Positions 34,365 through 42,907 of a DNA stretch of 64,000 nt are shown here, one piece after another (position 1 is the stretch's first letter; each line of letters starts with the position of its first letter). The DNA is from an uncultured Muribaculaceae bacterium. GTDB taxonomy: Bacteria; Bacteroidota; Bacteroidia; Bacteroidales; Muribaculaceae. The stretch lies in contig CAJOFM010000009.1 of the NCBI GenBank assembly GCA_905233915.1, positions 57,064-121,063 of the forward strand. Direction: 5' to 3'. Made by a program: the position numbers and the translations under genes. The notes below the pieces were generated by a model. That model ran no database searches. It saw only the letters and a list, made by a program, of their open reading frames with translations, and was not told the DNA's origin.

Positions 34365-35258
34365 TCAACTATCTAAAATCACAGTGCCTGGAGCCGATGG
34401 GTTGAAGGTGTTCTTCACCCACACGGGGATGTGCTTCATGGCTACAGGGGCGATGGTGGGCGGATAAATCACCTTGGCTCCTGCATCACACATCTCTTGC
34501 GCCTGGGCATAGGTCATCTGCGGGATGACTGTGGCATCGGGATGGGTACGGGGATCGGCAGTCATAAATCCGTCAACATCGGTCCAAATCTCGAGCGATT
34601 CAGCATCCAGCAGTGTCGCCAGAATTGCGGCTGTATAGTCACTGCCACCACGACCCAAGTTGGTCACATCACCCGACTTCTTATCTCGTGAGATAAAACC
34701 TTGAGCCACATGCACACCGCTATCCAGATTTGCAAAATCCTCCTTAACCAAACGCTCGGTTTCTTCCCAGTCGAGCACACGGCCTGCAGCATCGGGCACA
34801 GTGCGCATGTAGTTAAGCGACAGATGGGGCACACCGTCCTCAAACATACCGGTCACAATCGCCGATGACAGGATCTCGCCGTGGGCGACAATGGCGTCAC
34901 ACACGCGTTCAATCTCAGCAACAGGCATGTGAGGATTGGTAGCAAGTGCGAGGTAGTAGGGCTTGAGGCTCTCGTCAATAAAACGGTCGATAGTGGCATG
35001 CACCTGCTCACGCATCGGTTCGATGACGACACCGTCGATGGCATCATGATGGCGTTTGCGCGCCGTCTCAAGCGTGTCCAGGCACGAAATGTCACGTTGC
35101 TGGGCCTGCTCACACATGGCGAGCAATTGATTGGTGAAACCACCCATGGCCGAAACAACCACAAGCACAGGTTTTTCCTGTGCATTGACTATATCCCTCA
35201 AGTTAAGCAGGCTCTCGATGCTACCGACCGAAGTGCCACCAAATTTCATCACTATCAT
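34365..35258 (-). CDS. Aspartate kinase catalytic domain without ACT domains
   Basis: The 297-residue protein has the aspartokinase signature KFGGTSVGS at the start, VVSAMGG, a substrate region with HGEILSS, and the ATP/Mg motif NLGRGGSDYTAAILA (about 198-212). The C-terminal EMCDAGAKVIYPPTIAPVAMKHIPVWVKNTFNP closes the catalytic domain. It then stops, where LysC and ThrA proteins (about 440 and 800 residues) continue into paired ACT domains that bind lysine or threonine. It should phosphorylate aspartate but lacks the usual allosteric site. Whether it is a natural short form or was truncated at the EamA junction cannot be told here. Confidence 0.82.
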   Translation of the reverse strand: MIVMKFGGTSVGSIESLLNLRDIVNAQEKPVLVVVSAMGGFTNQLLAMCEQAQQRDISCLDTLETARKRHHDAIDGVVIEPMREQVHATIDRFIDESLKPYYLALATNPHMPVAEIERVCDAIVAHGEILSSAIVTGMFEDGVPHLSLNYMRTVPDAAGRVLDWEETERLVKEDFANLDSGVHVAQGFISRDKKSGDVTNLGRGGSDYTAAILATLLDAESLEIWTDVDGFMTADPRTHPDATVIPQMTYAQAQEMCDAGAKVIYPPTIAPVAMKHIPVWVKNTFNPSAPGTVILDS

Positions 35259-35379
35259 TACAAAATCGTCATTGATTAGTTCTTTTAATTAATAACGAGA
35301 ATCTGTGCGATTTATTAGAGCCGCTTTCCATAAAAGGCAGTTTTTCTCTCGAATTGGCCAATGGAAAAATTATTATTTG

Positions 35380-35387
35380 TAAATTTG
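35380..35387 (+). promoter_or_regulatory. -7 element abutting the algH start codon
   Basis: TAAATTTG is followed by CAACG and then ATG, again predicting a leaderless mRNA. Confidence 0.55.
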
Positions 35388-35392
35388 CAACG

Positions 35393-35998
35393 ATGAACGA
35401 CTGGGATCAGGACATATTCCACCTCAACGATGAGCAGCCGCAACCCAAGCGCGGCTCGTTACTCGTGGCCAAGCCCACGGTGGGCGACTTCTTTTTCAAG
35501 CGGTCGCTGATACTCATCGTGGACCCCGACGAGGGAGAGGGCGCCATGGGCGTGGTGGTGAACCACTACACCGGCTATAACCTGCGCGACATCATGCCCG
35601 AGATTGAGACAGTCGAGGAAATCCCGTTATATCTGGGAGGCCCCGTGGGCACGCAAATGCTGTTCTACATGCACACACTGGGTCCAGAGCTCGTTCCCGA
35701 GGCCATTGACGTGGGTGACGGCGTGTGGTTTGGCGGTGATTTCGAAGCCATCAAGCGTTATGTTGAGCTGGGCGGTCCTGTCGAGGGACGCGTCAAGTTC
35801 ATCGTGGGTTACAGTGGCTGGGAGAAGGATCAGATTGCCAGCGAGCTCCAGCGCCACGACTGGGCCGTGCTCCATGACTGCGGACGCGAACTGCTCATGG
35901 GAGACGGCGACGACAACCAGTGGAAGGATGCTGTAGCGCGTTTTGGAGACCGCTATCACTTGTGGCTCAACATGCCCAGCGACCCGTCAAACAACTAA
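35393..35998 (+). CDS. AlgH/YqgE family (UPF0301) protein
   Basis: The 201-residue protein starts at the ATG at 35393; the frame is open from 35354 but the -7 element lies within that part. Family motifs are GSLLVAKPTVGDFFFKRSLILIVD, GAMGVVVNHYTG, YLGGPVG and FIVGYSGWEKDQIASEL. The fold is known but the biochemical role is not settled. It starts a plus-strand run with pantothenate kinase and envelope genes. A degenerate 7-bp-periodic spacer separates it from the next gene. Confidence 0.88.
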   Translation: MNDWDQDIFHLNDEQPQPKRGSLLVAKPTVGDFFFKRSLILIVDPDEGEGAMGVVVNHYTGYNLRDIMPEIETVEEIPLYLGGPVGTQMLFYMHTLGPELVPEAIDVGDGVWFGGDFEAIKRYVELGGPVEGRVKFIVGYSGWEKDQIASELQRHDWAVLHDCGRELLMGDGDDNQWKDAVARFGDRYHLWLNMPSDPSNN

Positions 35999-36034
35999 CT
36001 AAAGACTAAAAAACAAAGGACTAGAAACCAAAAA
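35999..36034. repeat. Degenerate 7-bp-periodic spacer before the pantothenate kinase gene
   Basis: The whole spacer between the algH stop and the next ATG is made of A-rich units such as ACTAAAG, ACTAAAA, AACAAAG, GACTAGA and AACCAAA. It resembles the cleaner GACTAAA array ahead of the second deoxynucleoside kinase gene. Confidence 0.55.
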
Positions 36035-36862
36035 ATGAGTTTAGTCATCGGCATAGACGTGGGCGGCAGCACCACCAAGATTGTGGGTATCGAGAACGGT
36101 ACCGGCATCAAGTCGCCCATGAACATCACAGCCAACGACCCCATCACGTCATTGTTCGGGGCGTTCGGCAAGTACATTTATGATAATGGCATCCGCCTTG
36201 ACGACATTGAGCACGTGATGCTCACTGGCGTGGGGGCAAGCAGTGTCACCACTCCCATCTACGGACTGCCCACCACCCACGTCGATGAATTCATTGCCGA
36301 TGGTTTGGGCGCTCGTTACGACAGCGGGCTGGATCAACTGATTGTCGTGTCGATGGGCACGGGCACCACACTGGTGCGTGTTGACGGTGACGACATCAGC
36401 CACATCGGCGGCATTTCGATGGGTGGCGGCACCCTGCAGGGACTGTCTCACCTGCTGCTCAAGACCAGCCACATTGGCGATGTAGTGGAAATGGCCTCAC
36501 GAGGCGACATTTCTCACATCAACCTGCAAATCAAGGACATCAGCAAAGGTGATATCGAAGGGTTGCCCATGCATGCCACCGCTTCACTGTTTGGCAAGGC
36601 CGTGAGCGGCAATGCCAATCAGGATGACATTGCCAAGGGACTGATCTGCATGGTGCTGGAAACCATCGGCTCGGCAGCCGTGCTGTCGCAGGGTAACGGC
36701 GGATTCAAGGATTTCGTCCTTATCGGCAACCTCACGCGCCTGCCCGAGTGCCAAATCATTTTCCCGATGATGGAGAGCCTGTATGACGTGAAATTCCACA
36801 TTCCCGAACACGCCCGTTTCTGCACTGCATTGGGTGCAGCACTGGCTTTTATCAACCGCTAA
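36035..36862 (+). CDS. coaW: Type II pantothenate kinase family (CoaW-like)
   Basis: The 275-residue ASKHA-fold kinase begins with the phosphate-1 loop LVIGIDVGGSTTKIVG. The eukaryote/staphylococcal PanK II signature IVVSMGTGTTLVRV, then GGISMGGGTLQGLSHLL, follows near residues 106-146. It should phosphorylate pantothenate, the first step to coenzyme A. No signal peptide is seen. It sits 36 bases after algH and 14 bases before the GT2 gene. Substrate specificity is inferred from family pattern only, since BadF-type kinases share the fold. Confidence 0.8.
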   Translation: MSLVIGIDVGGSTTKIVGIENGTGIKSPMNITANDPITSLFGAFGKYIYDNGIRLDDIEHVMLTGVGASSVTTPIYGLPTTHVDEFIADGLGARYDSGLDQLIVVSMGTGTTLVRVDGDDISHIGGISMGGGTLQGLSHLLLKTSHIGDVVEMASRGDISHINLQIKDISKGDIEGLPMHATASLFGKAVSGNANQDDIAKGLICMVLETIGSAAVLSQGNGGFKDFVLIGNLTRLPECQIIFPMMESLYDVKFHIPEHARFCTALGAALAFINR

Positions 36863-36876
36863 TTCCTGATTAAGAT

Positions 36877-37998
36877 ATGGAACTGACTGTCGTCATCGTC
36901 AACTACCGCGTGAAGTACCTGCTGGAGCAGACTTTGCGCTCGGTGGAGCAGGCCATGCAAGGCCTGCAGGGCGAGGTCATTGTGGTGGACAACTTGTCGC
37001 AGGATGATAGCATCGCCTTTTCCAGGGAACGTCATGCTCAGGTCAACTATATCGAGAACCAGGAGAATGTGGGATTTGCCAGGGCCAACAACCAGGCCAT
37101 CATGCAGGCACGCGGCGAGTACACGCTTATCCTCAACCCCGATACCATCATCACCCCTCGATGCCTGCAAGAAGGCATCGCATGGATGAAGTCTCACCCC
37201 AAGTGCGGCGCCATCGGTGCCCGCATGATGGACGGCAATGGCGTGTTCCTGCCCGAGAGCAAGCGCTCCTTCCCCACGCCATGGGTATCGTTCTGCAAGA
37301 TTTTCGGTTTGTCAAAACTTTTCCCCCGCTCACCATGGTTTGCCAAGTACCACCTGCGCTACTTGAGCGACCTGGAGCCGCAGTGTGTTGATATCCTGTC
37401 GGGAGCCTATATGCTGTGCCGCACGAGCGTCCTGCAGCAATTGGGTGGTTTTGACGAGGACTTCTTCATGTATGGCGAGGACATCGACCTGAGCTACCGC
37501 ATCGTCAAGGCAGGATACGAGAACTGGTTCCTGCCCACCCCGATGGTCCATTATAAGGGCGAGAGCACCCACAAGGACTCGATGCGCTACGTCAGGATAT
37601 TCTATGACGCCATGCTCATCTTCTACCGCAAGCATTTCCCGCGCTTTAACGTCATTTTCTACCCCATCGTCAAGTTGGGTGTGATGGTGCGGGCCAGCAT
37701 GGCGATGGCCAAGCGGCTCATCAAGCGCATCCTGCCTGCAGGGTCCAAGCCCGCGAGCGAGAGTTGGCCCTGGGTCATCATCAGCGACAAAGCAGCCGAG
37801 GTAGCCAAGCGCACAAGGATTGAGTCCTTCCAAGACAGCCTGCCAGCTAACGGCAACCTCAACGTGCTCATCGATGATGGCTGCCACAGTTATGAGCAGG
37901 TTGTGAACTACATCCGCGAGCACAGCGACAAGGACCGCATCGCGTTTCACATCTTTGCCGACCGCCACGGCATCATCATCTCTCCCAAAATGTCATGA
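36877..37998 (+). CDS. Glycosyltransferase family 2
   Basis: The 373-residue protein has the GT-A start MELTVVIVNYRVKYLLEQTLRSV, the metal-binding region NPDTII (DXD-like, about residue 88) and the acceptor/base region GGFDEDFFMYGEDIDLSYRI typical of rhamnosyltransferase-like GT2. A hydrophobic segment after residue 255 may anchor it. The last 100 residues form a further alpha/beta domain I cannot name. It overlaps the GNAT gene by four bases (ATGA), so the two are coupled. It is probably an envelope polysaccharide enzyme. Confidence 0.87.
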   Translation: MELTVVIVNYRVKYLLEQTLRSVEQAMQGLQGEVIVVDNLSQDDSIAFSRERHAQVNYIENQENVGFARANNQAIMQARGEYTLILNPDTIITPRCLQEGIAWMKSHPKCGAIGARMMDGNGVFLPESKRSFPTPWVSFCKIFGLSKLFPRSPWFAKYHLRYLSDLEPQCVDILSGAYMLCRTSVLQQLGGFDEDFFMYGEDIDLSYRIVKAGYENWFLPTPMVHYKGESTHKDSMRYVRIFYDAMLIFYRKHFPRFNVIFYPIVKLGVMVRASMAMAKRLIKRILPAGSKPASESWPWVIISDKAAEVAKRTRIESFQDSLPANGNLNVLIDDGCHSYEQVVNYIREHSDKDRIAFHIFADRHGIIISPKMS

Positions 37999-38519
37999 AA
38001 CAGTTATTGAGCAACGATATCGTCGCCCTGCGTGCGTTGGAGCCCACCGACCTCGACACCCTCTACAGGTGGGAGAATGACACCGCCCTGTGGAGTGTGA
38101 GCGACACTATCGCCCCCTACTCCCGCGAGGCCCTGTGGCACTATCTCGAGTATTACACGGGCGACATCTATGCCCAGCGGCAACTGCGTCTGATGATCAC
38201 CACGCCCACTGACGGCTCACCCGTCGGGACCGTGGATTTCCTCAACTTCGACCCGTTGAACAACCGCGCCGAGTTGGGCCTGTTCATCGCCAGTGAGTTC
38301 CGCGGCAAGGGACTCGGCAGACAGGCACTTGAACTGCTCACAGCCTACGCCCGCGACCACATAGGGTTGAGGCAGCTGTATGTCTTCATCGCTATTGACA
38401 ACGAGGTGTGCCTCAGGTTGTTTGAGGACTTCGGCTATTCACGGGCCGGCACCCTCAAGTCATGGGTGAAGCGCGGCAACACTTATCGCGACGTCGCACT
38501 CATGCAAATGATCTTTTAA
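37995..38519 (+). CDS. GNAT-family N-acetyltransferase (RimL/SpeG-like)
   Basis: The 174-residue protein has the GNAT acetyl-CoA loop region GLFIASEFRGKGLGRQALELL and the C-terminal LYVFIAIDNEVCLRLFEDFGYSRAGTLK, as in RimJ/RimL and spermidine acetyltransferases. The acceptor is unknown. Its start overlaps the GT2 stop and an acyltransferase gene follows after 24 bases, so an amino-sugar or envelope acceptor is plausible but unproven. Confidence 0.85.
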   Translation: MKQLLSNDIVALRALEPTDLDTLYRWENDTALWSVSDTIAPYSREALWHYLEYYTGDIYAQRQLRLMITTPTDGSPVGTVDFLNFDPLNNRAELGLFIASEFRGKGLGRQALELLTAYARDHIGLRQLYVFIAIDNEVCLRLFEDFGYSRAGTLKSWVKRGNTYRDVALMQMIF

Positions 38520-38543
38520 AACCAAGGCATAACAAGTATATAT

Positions 38544-39524
38544 ATGGCCAGAGACATCAGAATAGACACGCTGAAGGGGTTCCTCATCATCCTTGTGATT
38601 ATGGGGCACTGCATCACGACACTTGACAACATCAATGTTCTCAACCATGCCGTGATGGGCTTGATCTACATCTTCCACATGCCGTTGTTTATTCTCATTT
38701 CAGGATACCTGACCAAATCACCTGAGCAGCAAAGCGCCAGCAAGATGTGGCAAGGTTGTCTCAAGATTTTTGTCCCGATGGTGATTTTCCACATCATCAG
38801 CTGCTCAAGGAGTTGGCTATATGGAGGGGACTTTTATCAGCATTTCATCATGTTCCCGTATGGTATCCTGTGGTATCTGATATGCCTCATCTACTGGCGC
38901 ATCGTGCTATTCTACACACCCCGCTGGTTACGGAACCGTCCCGTTTTATATCTCTCGATAGCACTGCTTATTTCTGTCCTGAGCGGATTGACCCACTTGG
39001 GCAGCACGTTGGCATCACAACGGGGCCTCAACTTTTACATCTTCTTCCTGTTGGGCTACTATTACCGCCAGGGAGCCATCAGCCAGCGGTGGTGGAAAAA
39101 CAACATCCTGCATGCGGCAGTCGCCATCGTGCTGTTGCCCCTCATTTTCTGGCTCTTCCCACGTTGCGGCAATGTGATGAACGGTGCTGAATATTACAGC
39201 CTGCAGGACATCCCCCAAAAAGTCATGATCCTTGCCTGCTCGGTAGCCATGTCACTGCTAGTTTTTAACCTCATGCGCGCTAACCGGTTCCTGGCCCACA
39301 TCGGTAAGGACAGCCTCTTCTACTACCTCTACCATTTCTATATCATTTACATCGTCATCGTCTGGTGGGTCAAACTCACTTATTGGCCCGACACGATGCC
39401 CTTTATCATCCTTTACACGGCAGCCGTTGTGGCTATCCTGTTGCTGATGCACAAAGTAAGATTCTTCAGGTGGCTAGCTAACCCCCTGGCAGAATGGAAA
39501 CCTAAAAAAACTCAAGAAAAATAA
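38544..39524 (+). CDS. Acyltransferase family 3 membrane protein
   Basis: The 326-residue protein has about ten hydrophobic spans and the family start RDIRIDTLKGFLIILVIMGHC, whose motif carries the catalytic His of acyltransferase 3 (OafA/NodX-like) proteins, then FHMPLFILISGYL. These enzymes O-acetylate or otherwise acylate sugars at the membrane. It is the third gene of the GT2-GNAT set. It ends directly against the convergent thioredoxin-like gene, with no spacer. Confidence 0.88.
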   Translation: MARDIRIDTLKGFLIILVIMGHCITTLDNINVLNHAVMGLIYIFHMPLFILISGYLTKSPEQQSASKMWQGCLKIFVPMVIFHIISCSRSWLYGGDFYQHFIMFPYGILWYLICLIYWRIVLFYTPRWLRNRPVLYLSIALLISVLSGLTHLGSTLASQRGLNFYIFFLLGYYYRQGAISQRWWKNNILHAAVAIVLLPLIFWLFPRCGNVMNGAEYYSLQDIPQKVMILACSVAMSLLVFNLMRANRFLAHIGKDSLFYYLYHFYIIYIVIVWWVKLTYWPDTMPFIILYTAAVVAILLLMHKVRFFRWLANPLAEWKPKKTQEK

Positions 39525-40007
39525 TTACAGACGGGACAAGGTTTTCTCGTCGGGATCTACGGCGATAATCTTGCCCTCGCCGTCGAGCAGGAACGAGTGG
39601 AAGCCCTCGTCAAGACGCCAACCCTTAATCACCGTTTCCTGGGCCTCGATTGAGGTGGTGTAGTGTGTCGAACGGTCCAAATCATCAAGAGCCACCACCG
39701 AGTTAAAGACGTTGGCGCTGCGGTCCAGATTAACCGACACATGGATATAATTCATACCATCCTGACGTGACAGACGGTCATAGTGCCTGTCGTTGAGTCG
39801 CGAACGGGCGTCGGCCGACGTCCAGAACGTGAGCAGGATATTTTCACCGCGATGCTGCTGCAGGGGCGACAACCCGTTGTTGTCATCACCCAGAACCAAC
39901 GACGGAGCTTTGTAACCAATGCGGCTATCGGCTGGAGCCGAATAATAAGCCGAGGTCAACAAAGTAAGCAAACCCAGTATGGCAATTGTCAGTAATGCTT
40001 TGTTCAT
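39525..40007 (-). CDS. Thioredoxin-fold exported protein lacking the CXXC motif
   Basis: The ATG at 40007 gives 160 residues; an in-frame GTG at 40016 is the alternative. The N-terminus is a signal or anchor (ALLTIAILGLLTLLTSAYYS). The body follows the TlpA/redoxin pattern (YKAPSLVLGDDNNGLSPLQQHRGENILLTFWTSADARS), but where active TlpA proteins have WCXXC this one reads SADARS. It keeps the downstream beta strands (GWRLDEGFHSFLLDGEGKIIAVD). It is therefore unlikely to be a thiol oxidoreductase and may be a binding or structural relative. Confidence 0.68.
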   Translation of the reverse strand: MNKALLTIAILGLLTLLTSAYYSAPADSRIGYKAPSLVLGDDNNGLSPLQQHRGENILLTFWTSADARSRLNDRHYDRLSRQDGMNYIHVSVNLDRSANVFNSVVALDDLDRSTHYTTSIEAQETVIKGWRLDEGFHSFLLDGEGKIIAVDPDEKTLSRL

Positions 40008-40036
40008 TAAATCCACTTTTTGTTCTATAGAGCCCG

Positions 40037-40044
40037 CAAAGATA
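40037..40044 (-). promoter_or_regulatory. -7 promoter element of the thioredoxin-like gene
   Basis: TATCTTTG on the minus strand, 29 bases before the ATG at 40007. Confidence 0.55.
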
Positions 40045-40093
40045 GGAAAAAAAAGTTATTAACAAGCCAAAAACTATGATTTTTGAGTGTTTT

Positions 40094-40125
40094 TTTGATT
40101 TTTTACCCAACTTTTTATAATTTTG
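40094..40125 (+). promoter_or_regulatory. Consensus promoter of the small lipoprotein gene
   Basis: TTTG at 40094-40097, a 20-base spacer and TAATTTTG at 40118-40125. It lies inside the upstream part of the open frame and so supports the start at 40158. Confidence 0.7.
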
Positions 40126-40157
40126 CACACTCTGAAACTTCAGAATCACCATCAAAA

Positions 40158-40637
40158 ATGAAATCTTACAAAAAAGCACTCTTGTTGCTCACGTGCTGCG
40201 TTCTCGCAGCCATTTCGCTTATCTCATGTGAATGGGATACAAGCCCTGAATTCGACCACCCCTTGTATGTAACCTACACCGTTTCGGCAAGCGAGTCCAC
40301 CTTTGAGGGGCCCGACCAGTTGCTAGTTGATATCCTTGCCTGGATAAGGGACAATCACAAGGTTTATGACGTTCAAATAGATTACTCGACCGGTAAGGCA
40401 TCAGAGTTCGTCAAGACCGATGCTGAAGCTGTTAAGAAATACGAAGAGTTTGCGCCTAAATTCAAAGCTTACCTTGAACAAGAAGTCACGGCCAAGCTCA
40501 AGAGAGGTGACTACAAACCTGAGGACTCTGATGAAGCCAACGTTACTGTCAGAGCGACCTTCCATGTGTATGCCAGCCGCACACAGGGCGAAGACGGTAA
40601 CCTCAGATATGAGGAAGTAAAATTCTCCTACCCCTAA
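40158..40637 (+). CDS. Small lipoprotein of unknown function
   Basis: The 159-residue protein has a lipoprotein signal with Cys24 (LAAISLISCEWD). The mature part is hydrophilic, with a region of helices (EAVKKYEEFAPKFKAYLEQEVTAKL) flanked by beta-type segments (YVTYTVSASESTF and NVTVRATFHVYA). I do not recognise the family. A DUF695-like gene follows after 9 bases on the same promoter. Confidence 0.6.
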   Translation: MKSYKKALLLLTCCVLAAISLISCEWDTSPEFDHPLYVTYTVSASESTFEGPDQLLVDILAWIRDNHKVYDVQIDYSTGKASEFVKTDAEAVKKYEEFAPKFKAYLEQEVTAKLKRGDYKPEDSDEANVTVRATFHVYASRTQGEDGNLRYEEVKFSYP

Positions 40638-40646
40638 TCATTAATC

Positions 40647-41096
40647 ATGGCAAAGCTAAGAATCAGCGACGACTGGTGGACCGCACCTGCCGAGGGCGAT
40701 GGCGGCACTCTCATACTTGTGACGGGCCGACGTGCGATGGACAATGTCATCGCCAGCGGGTTATACCGCTACCGTGTCGAGGTGACGTGGCCCTACGAGG
40801 GCGATGAAAAAGGCCTGCCCGCCTATGCCGACAGCAAGGTGATGGAAGAGGTCACCGATGCCCTCAACGACTGTTTTGACCGCGACCCTGTAGCCATCCT
40901 CACGGGCATCTACACTGGTGACGGACAGCGCAACTGGGTTTTCTATACCCGTAGCCTCCACATCTTCCAGCGCAAGTTCAATGAGGTGATGGCTCCGTTC
41001 CCCACCCTACCCCTTGTGTTCGAGGCCGAGGAAGACCCCGATTGGCAAGAATACCGCGAGATGTCACAGTGCGAAGTGGCCGACGGGGAAGATTAA
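40647..41096 (+). CDS. DUF695-like protein
   Basis: The 149-residue cytoplasmic protein has no signal. It resembles the DUF695 family (DDWWTAPAEGDGGTLILVTGRRAMD at the start; a central GIYTGDGQRNWVFYTRSLHIFQRKFNEVM). The function of that family is unknown. It is co-directional with the small lipoprotein gene and closed by a strong terminator. Confidence 0.62.
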   Translation: MAKLRISDDWWTAPAEGDGGTLILVTGRRAMDNVIASGLYRYRVEVTWPYEGDEKGLPAYADSKVMEEVTDALNDCFDRDPVAILTGIYTGDGQRNWVFYTRSLHIFQRKFNEVMAPFPTLPLVFEAEEDPDWQEYREMSQCEVADGED

Positions 41097-41106
41097 CCAC
41101 AACAAT

Positions 41107-41140
41107 AAAGGGTGCGATTCTAATCGCACCCTTTATATTT
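41107..41140 (+). terminator. Terminator that contains the C10 protease stop codon
   Basis: Complementary arms 41107-41119 and 41122-41134 (about 12 bp once the loop opens) are followed on the plus strand by a T-rich tract. The stop codon of the convergent C10 protease gene (41120-41122) lies in the loop, and its last five codons form one arm. Confidence 0.88.
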
Positions 41141-42877
41141 TTCTGTTTTATTCTTTTGCTGACCCAACACGAAGTCGATGAGCGCATTGACGTCGGCAAT
41201 GGTAATCTCGCCATCGGTGTTGACATCGCCCACGAGCGAATCGGCGGCTCCAGTAAGCACAAGGGTAAGCGCGGCATTGACGTCGGCAAGATTTACCTCA
41301 CCATCGAAGTTCACGTCGTGCACGTCACCCAAGCGGCCCTTCAAGGTAAAACAGATAGGCTCAATGGGATTGCCATGTAAATCTTTGCCTTGTGGAGTAA
41401 GAGTCAGCTGCGCAGTGTGAGTGCCCTGCTCAGGCGGGAAATAAACAATTTCTAACGCATAGCCTTCTTCCCCATTAAGCTCGGCGGGCTGAATGGCATA
41501 CACCTCGGTTTGGAAATTCCAAGCATCAGCACCCGAGATGTTCACCATCACTCTATCATCAAGATAAGTGCCGTAGAGCATAATCGTTCTAACGGATGCC
41601 GAGTCCATCGGGATGGTGCCGAAATCGATAGTCTTTCCATTCTCGGGCAATGAAGTGAACGGTTTATAAGGCCAGCAGGTCACCTTACTCTGTGATGAAT
41701 TGAAAGAATAGTGTTCAGGGTTGAGCGACAGTGACTCATAATAGCCGTCACAGCTACCACCCCATCCCCAATTCACATGAAAGCGTTCCTCATTGTCATA
41801 GCCATCCAGAACAAAGGCATGTCCTCCATTTTGTCCACTACCACTGTAGTAAATGGGGCGACCTGCATCTAAGGCAATTCTCATGGATTCATCCCACATG
41901 TCTTCAGGAAATTCATCACGGGAATCATATAGCACCAGGTACCCAAAATATTTATACAATGCCGTGTACACATTGTAGGAATTGGCACCGCTTCCGTCGG
42001 CTCCATACCCCATATCAACCGAGACGCCCGCATCGCTCATCAACTTAGCGACCGCGTTACTATATGCACCATCAAAGTCGATGTGGAGCTTGCCATTCTT
42101 ATCTTTTACCACGATAGCGCTCTCATCGGGATCGTAGATGTACATATATTCATCCATCATCAAATCCCATTGATAGACTGATTGGCTGAAGTCGACGCTC
42201 AAATGCTCTGTCCTGTAGTCATTGGTACCCGCCTCACTGTTATAGTAATTGACATCACAATCATAACCATGCGAGCCTTGACCACGCTTGGGCCATTGCC
42301 AGTAGTTCATGACCTGGGTCATGGCTGTAGCCACACAACCCGTAGCGGCATGACCACCATAATACATGTAGGGGTCATTGTTAGACGGGGCCACGGGGCA
42401 CATGTCATTGTAGGGACGGCCCTGACTCCATTTTGTTGTGAGCAGCGGGGCGACAACATTGTCCAATTCAACCTTCTTGCGCGCTTTCACCTTAGGATTG
42501 TCACGCAGGAACTGCATCTGGCGCTGGTACTCGCTGAACCACCACTTGACATTCTCGGGCAAAGCATCGGCATCAAACGATCCGCTCTCGCTATAGCCGG
42601 GAATGGGCTGCAACCTGTCATCACCCGACACGACCACGAAACCGCCACCGTCACCACGGTTGAACACATAGTAATCGGTCAAGCCGTCAACAGATTTCGC
42701 CTCATGGGCCAATCGCAAGGTATTCCCCGCACCAGCCTTGAACATGGCTTTTCCTGACGACACAAACTGATATGCTATAGATTCAGCCTTGGATAAACCA
42801 ACAGGTTCGGCCGTTACGGTGAAAAATGCCTGTGCCATCACCGCAACAACCAACAAAGTGAGGAGAGATTTTTTCAT
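41120..42877 (-). CDS. Secreted C10-family (streptopain-like) cysteine protease with dockerin-like tail
   Basis: The 585-residue protein has a signal peptide (MKKSLLTLLVVAVMAQAFFTVTA) and an inhibitory propeptide (about 25-125, with YYVFNRGDGGGFVVVSGDDR). The C10 catalytic domain follows, with Cys181 (AATGCVATAMTQVMNYW) and His353 (GGHAFVLDGY). A beta-sandwich region comes next, then two dockerin-type calcium loops (DVNFDGEVNLADVN and DVNTDGEITIADVN). It should be secreted as a zymogen and degrade protein outside the cytoplasm. fabG lies 30 bases upstream without a visible promoter between them. Confidence 0.9.
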   Translation of the reverse strand: MKKSLLTLLVVAVMAQAFFTVTAEPVGLSKAESIAYQFVSSGKAMFKAGAGNTLRLAHEAKSVDGLTDYYVFNRGDGGGFVVVSGDDRLQPIPGYSESGSFDADALPENVKWWFSEYQRQMQFLRDNPKVKARKKVELDNVVAPLLTTKWSQGRPYNDMCPVAPSNNDPYMYYGGHAATGCVATAMTQVMNYWQWPKRGQGSHGYDCDVNYYNSEAGTNDYRTEHLSVDFSQSVYQWDLMMDEYMYIYDPDESAIVVKDKNGKLHIDFDGAYSNAVAKLMSDAGVSVDMGYGADGSGANSYNVYTALYKYFGYLVLYDSRDEFPEDMWDESMRIALDAGRPIYYSGSGQNGGHAFVLDGYDNEERFHVNWGWGGSCDGYYESLSLNPEHYSFNSSQSKVTCWPYKPFTSLPENGKTIDFGTIPMDSASVRTIMLYGTYLDDRVMVNISGADAWNFQTEVYAIQPAELNGEEGYALEIVYFPPEQGTHTAQLTLTPQGKDLHGNPIEPICFTLKGRLGDVHDVNFDGEVNLADVNAALTLVLTGAADSLVGDVNTDGEITIADVNALIDFVLGQQKNKTEKYKGCD

Positions 42878-42907
42878 AGTCGTAAAGATTGATTAATCGG
42901 TTACGTC

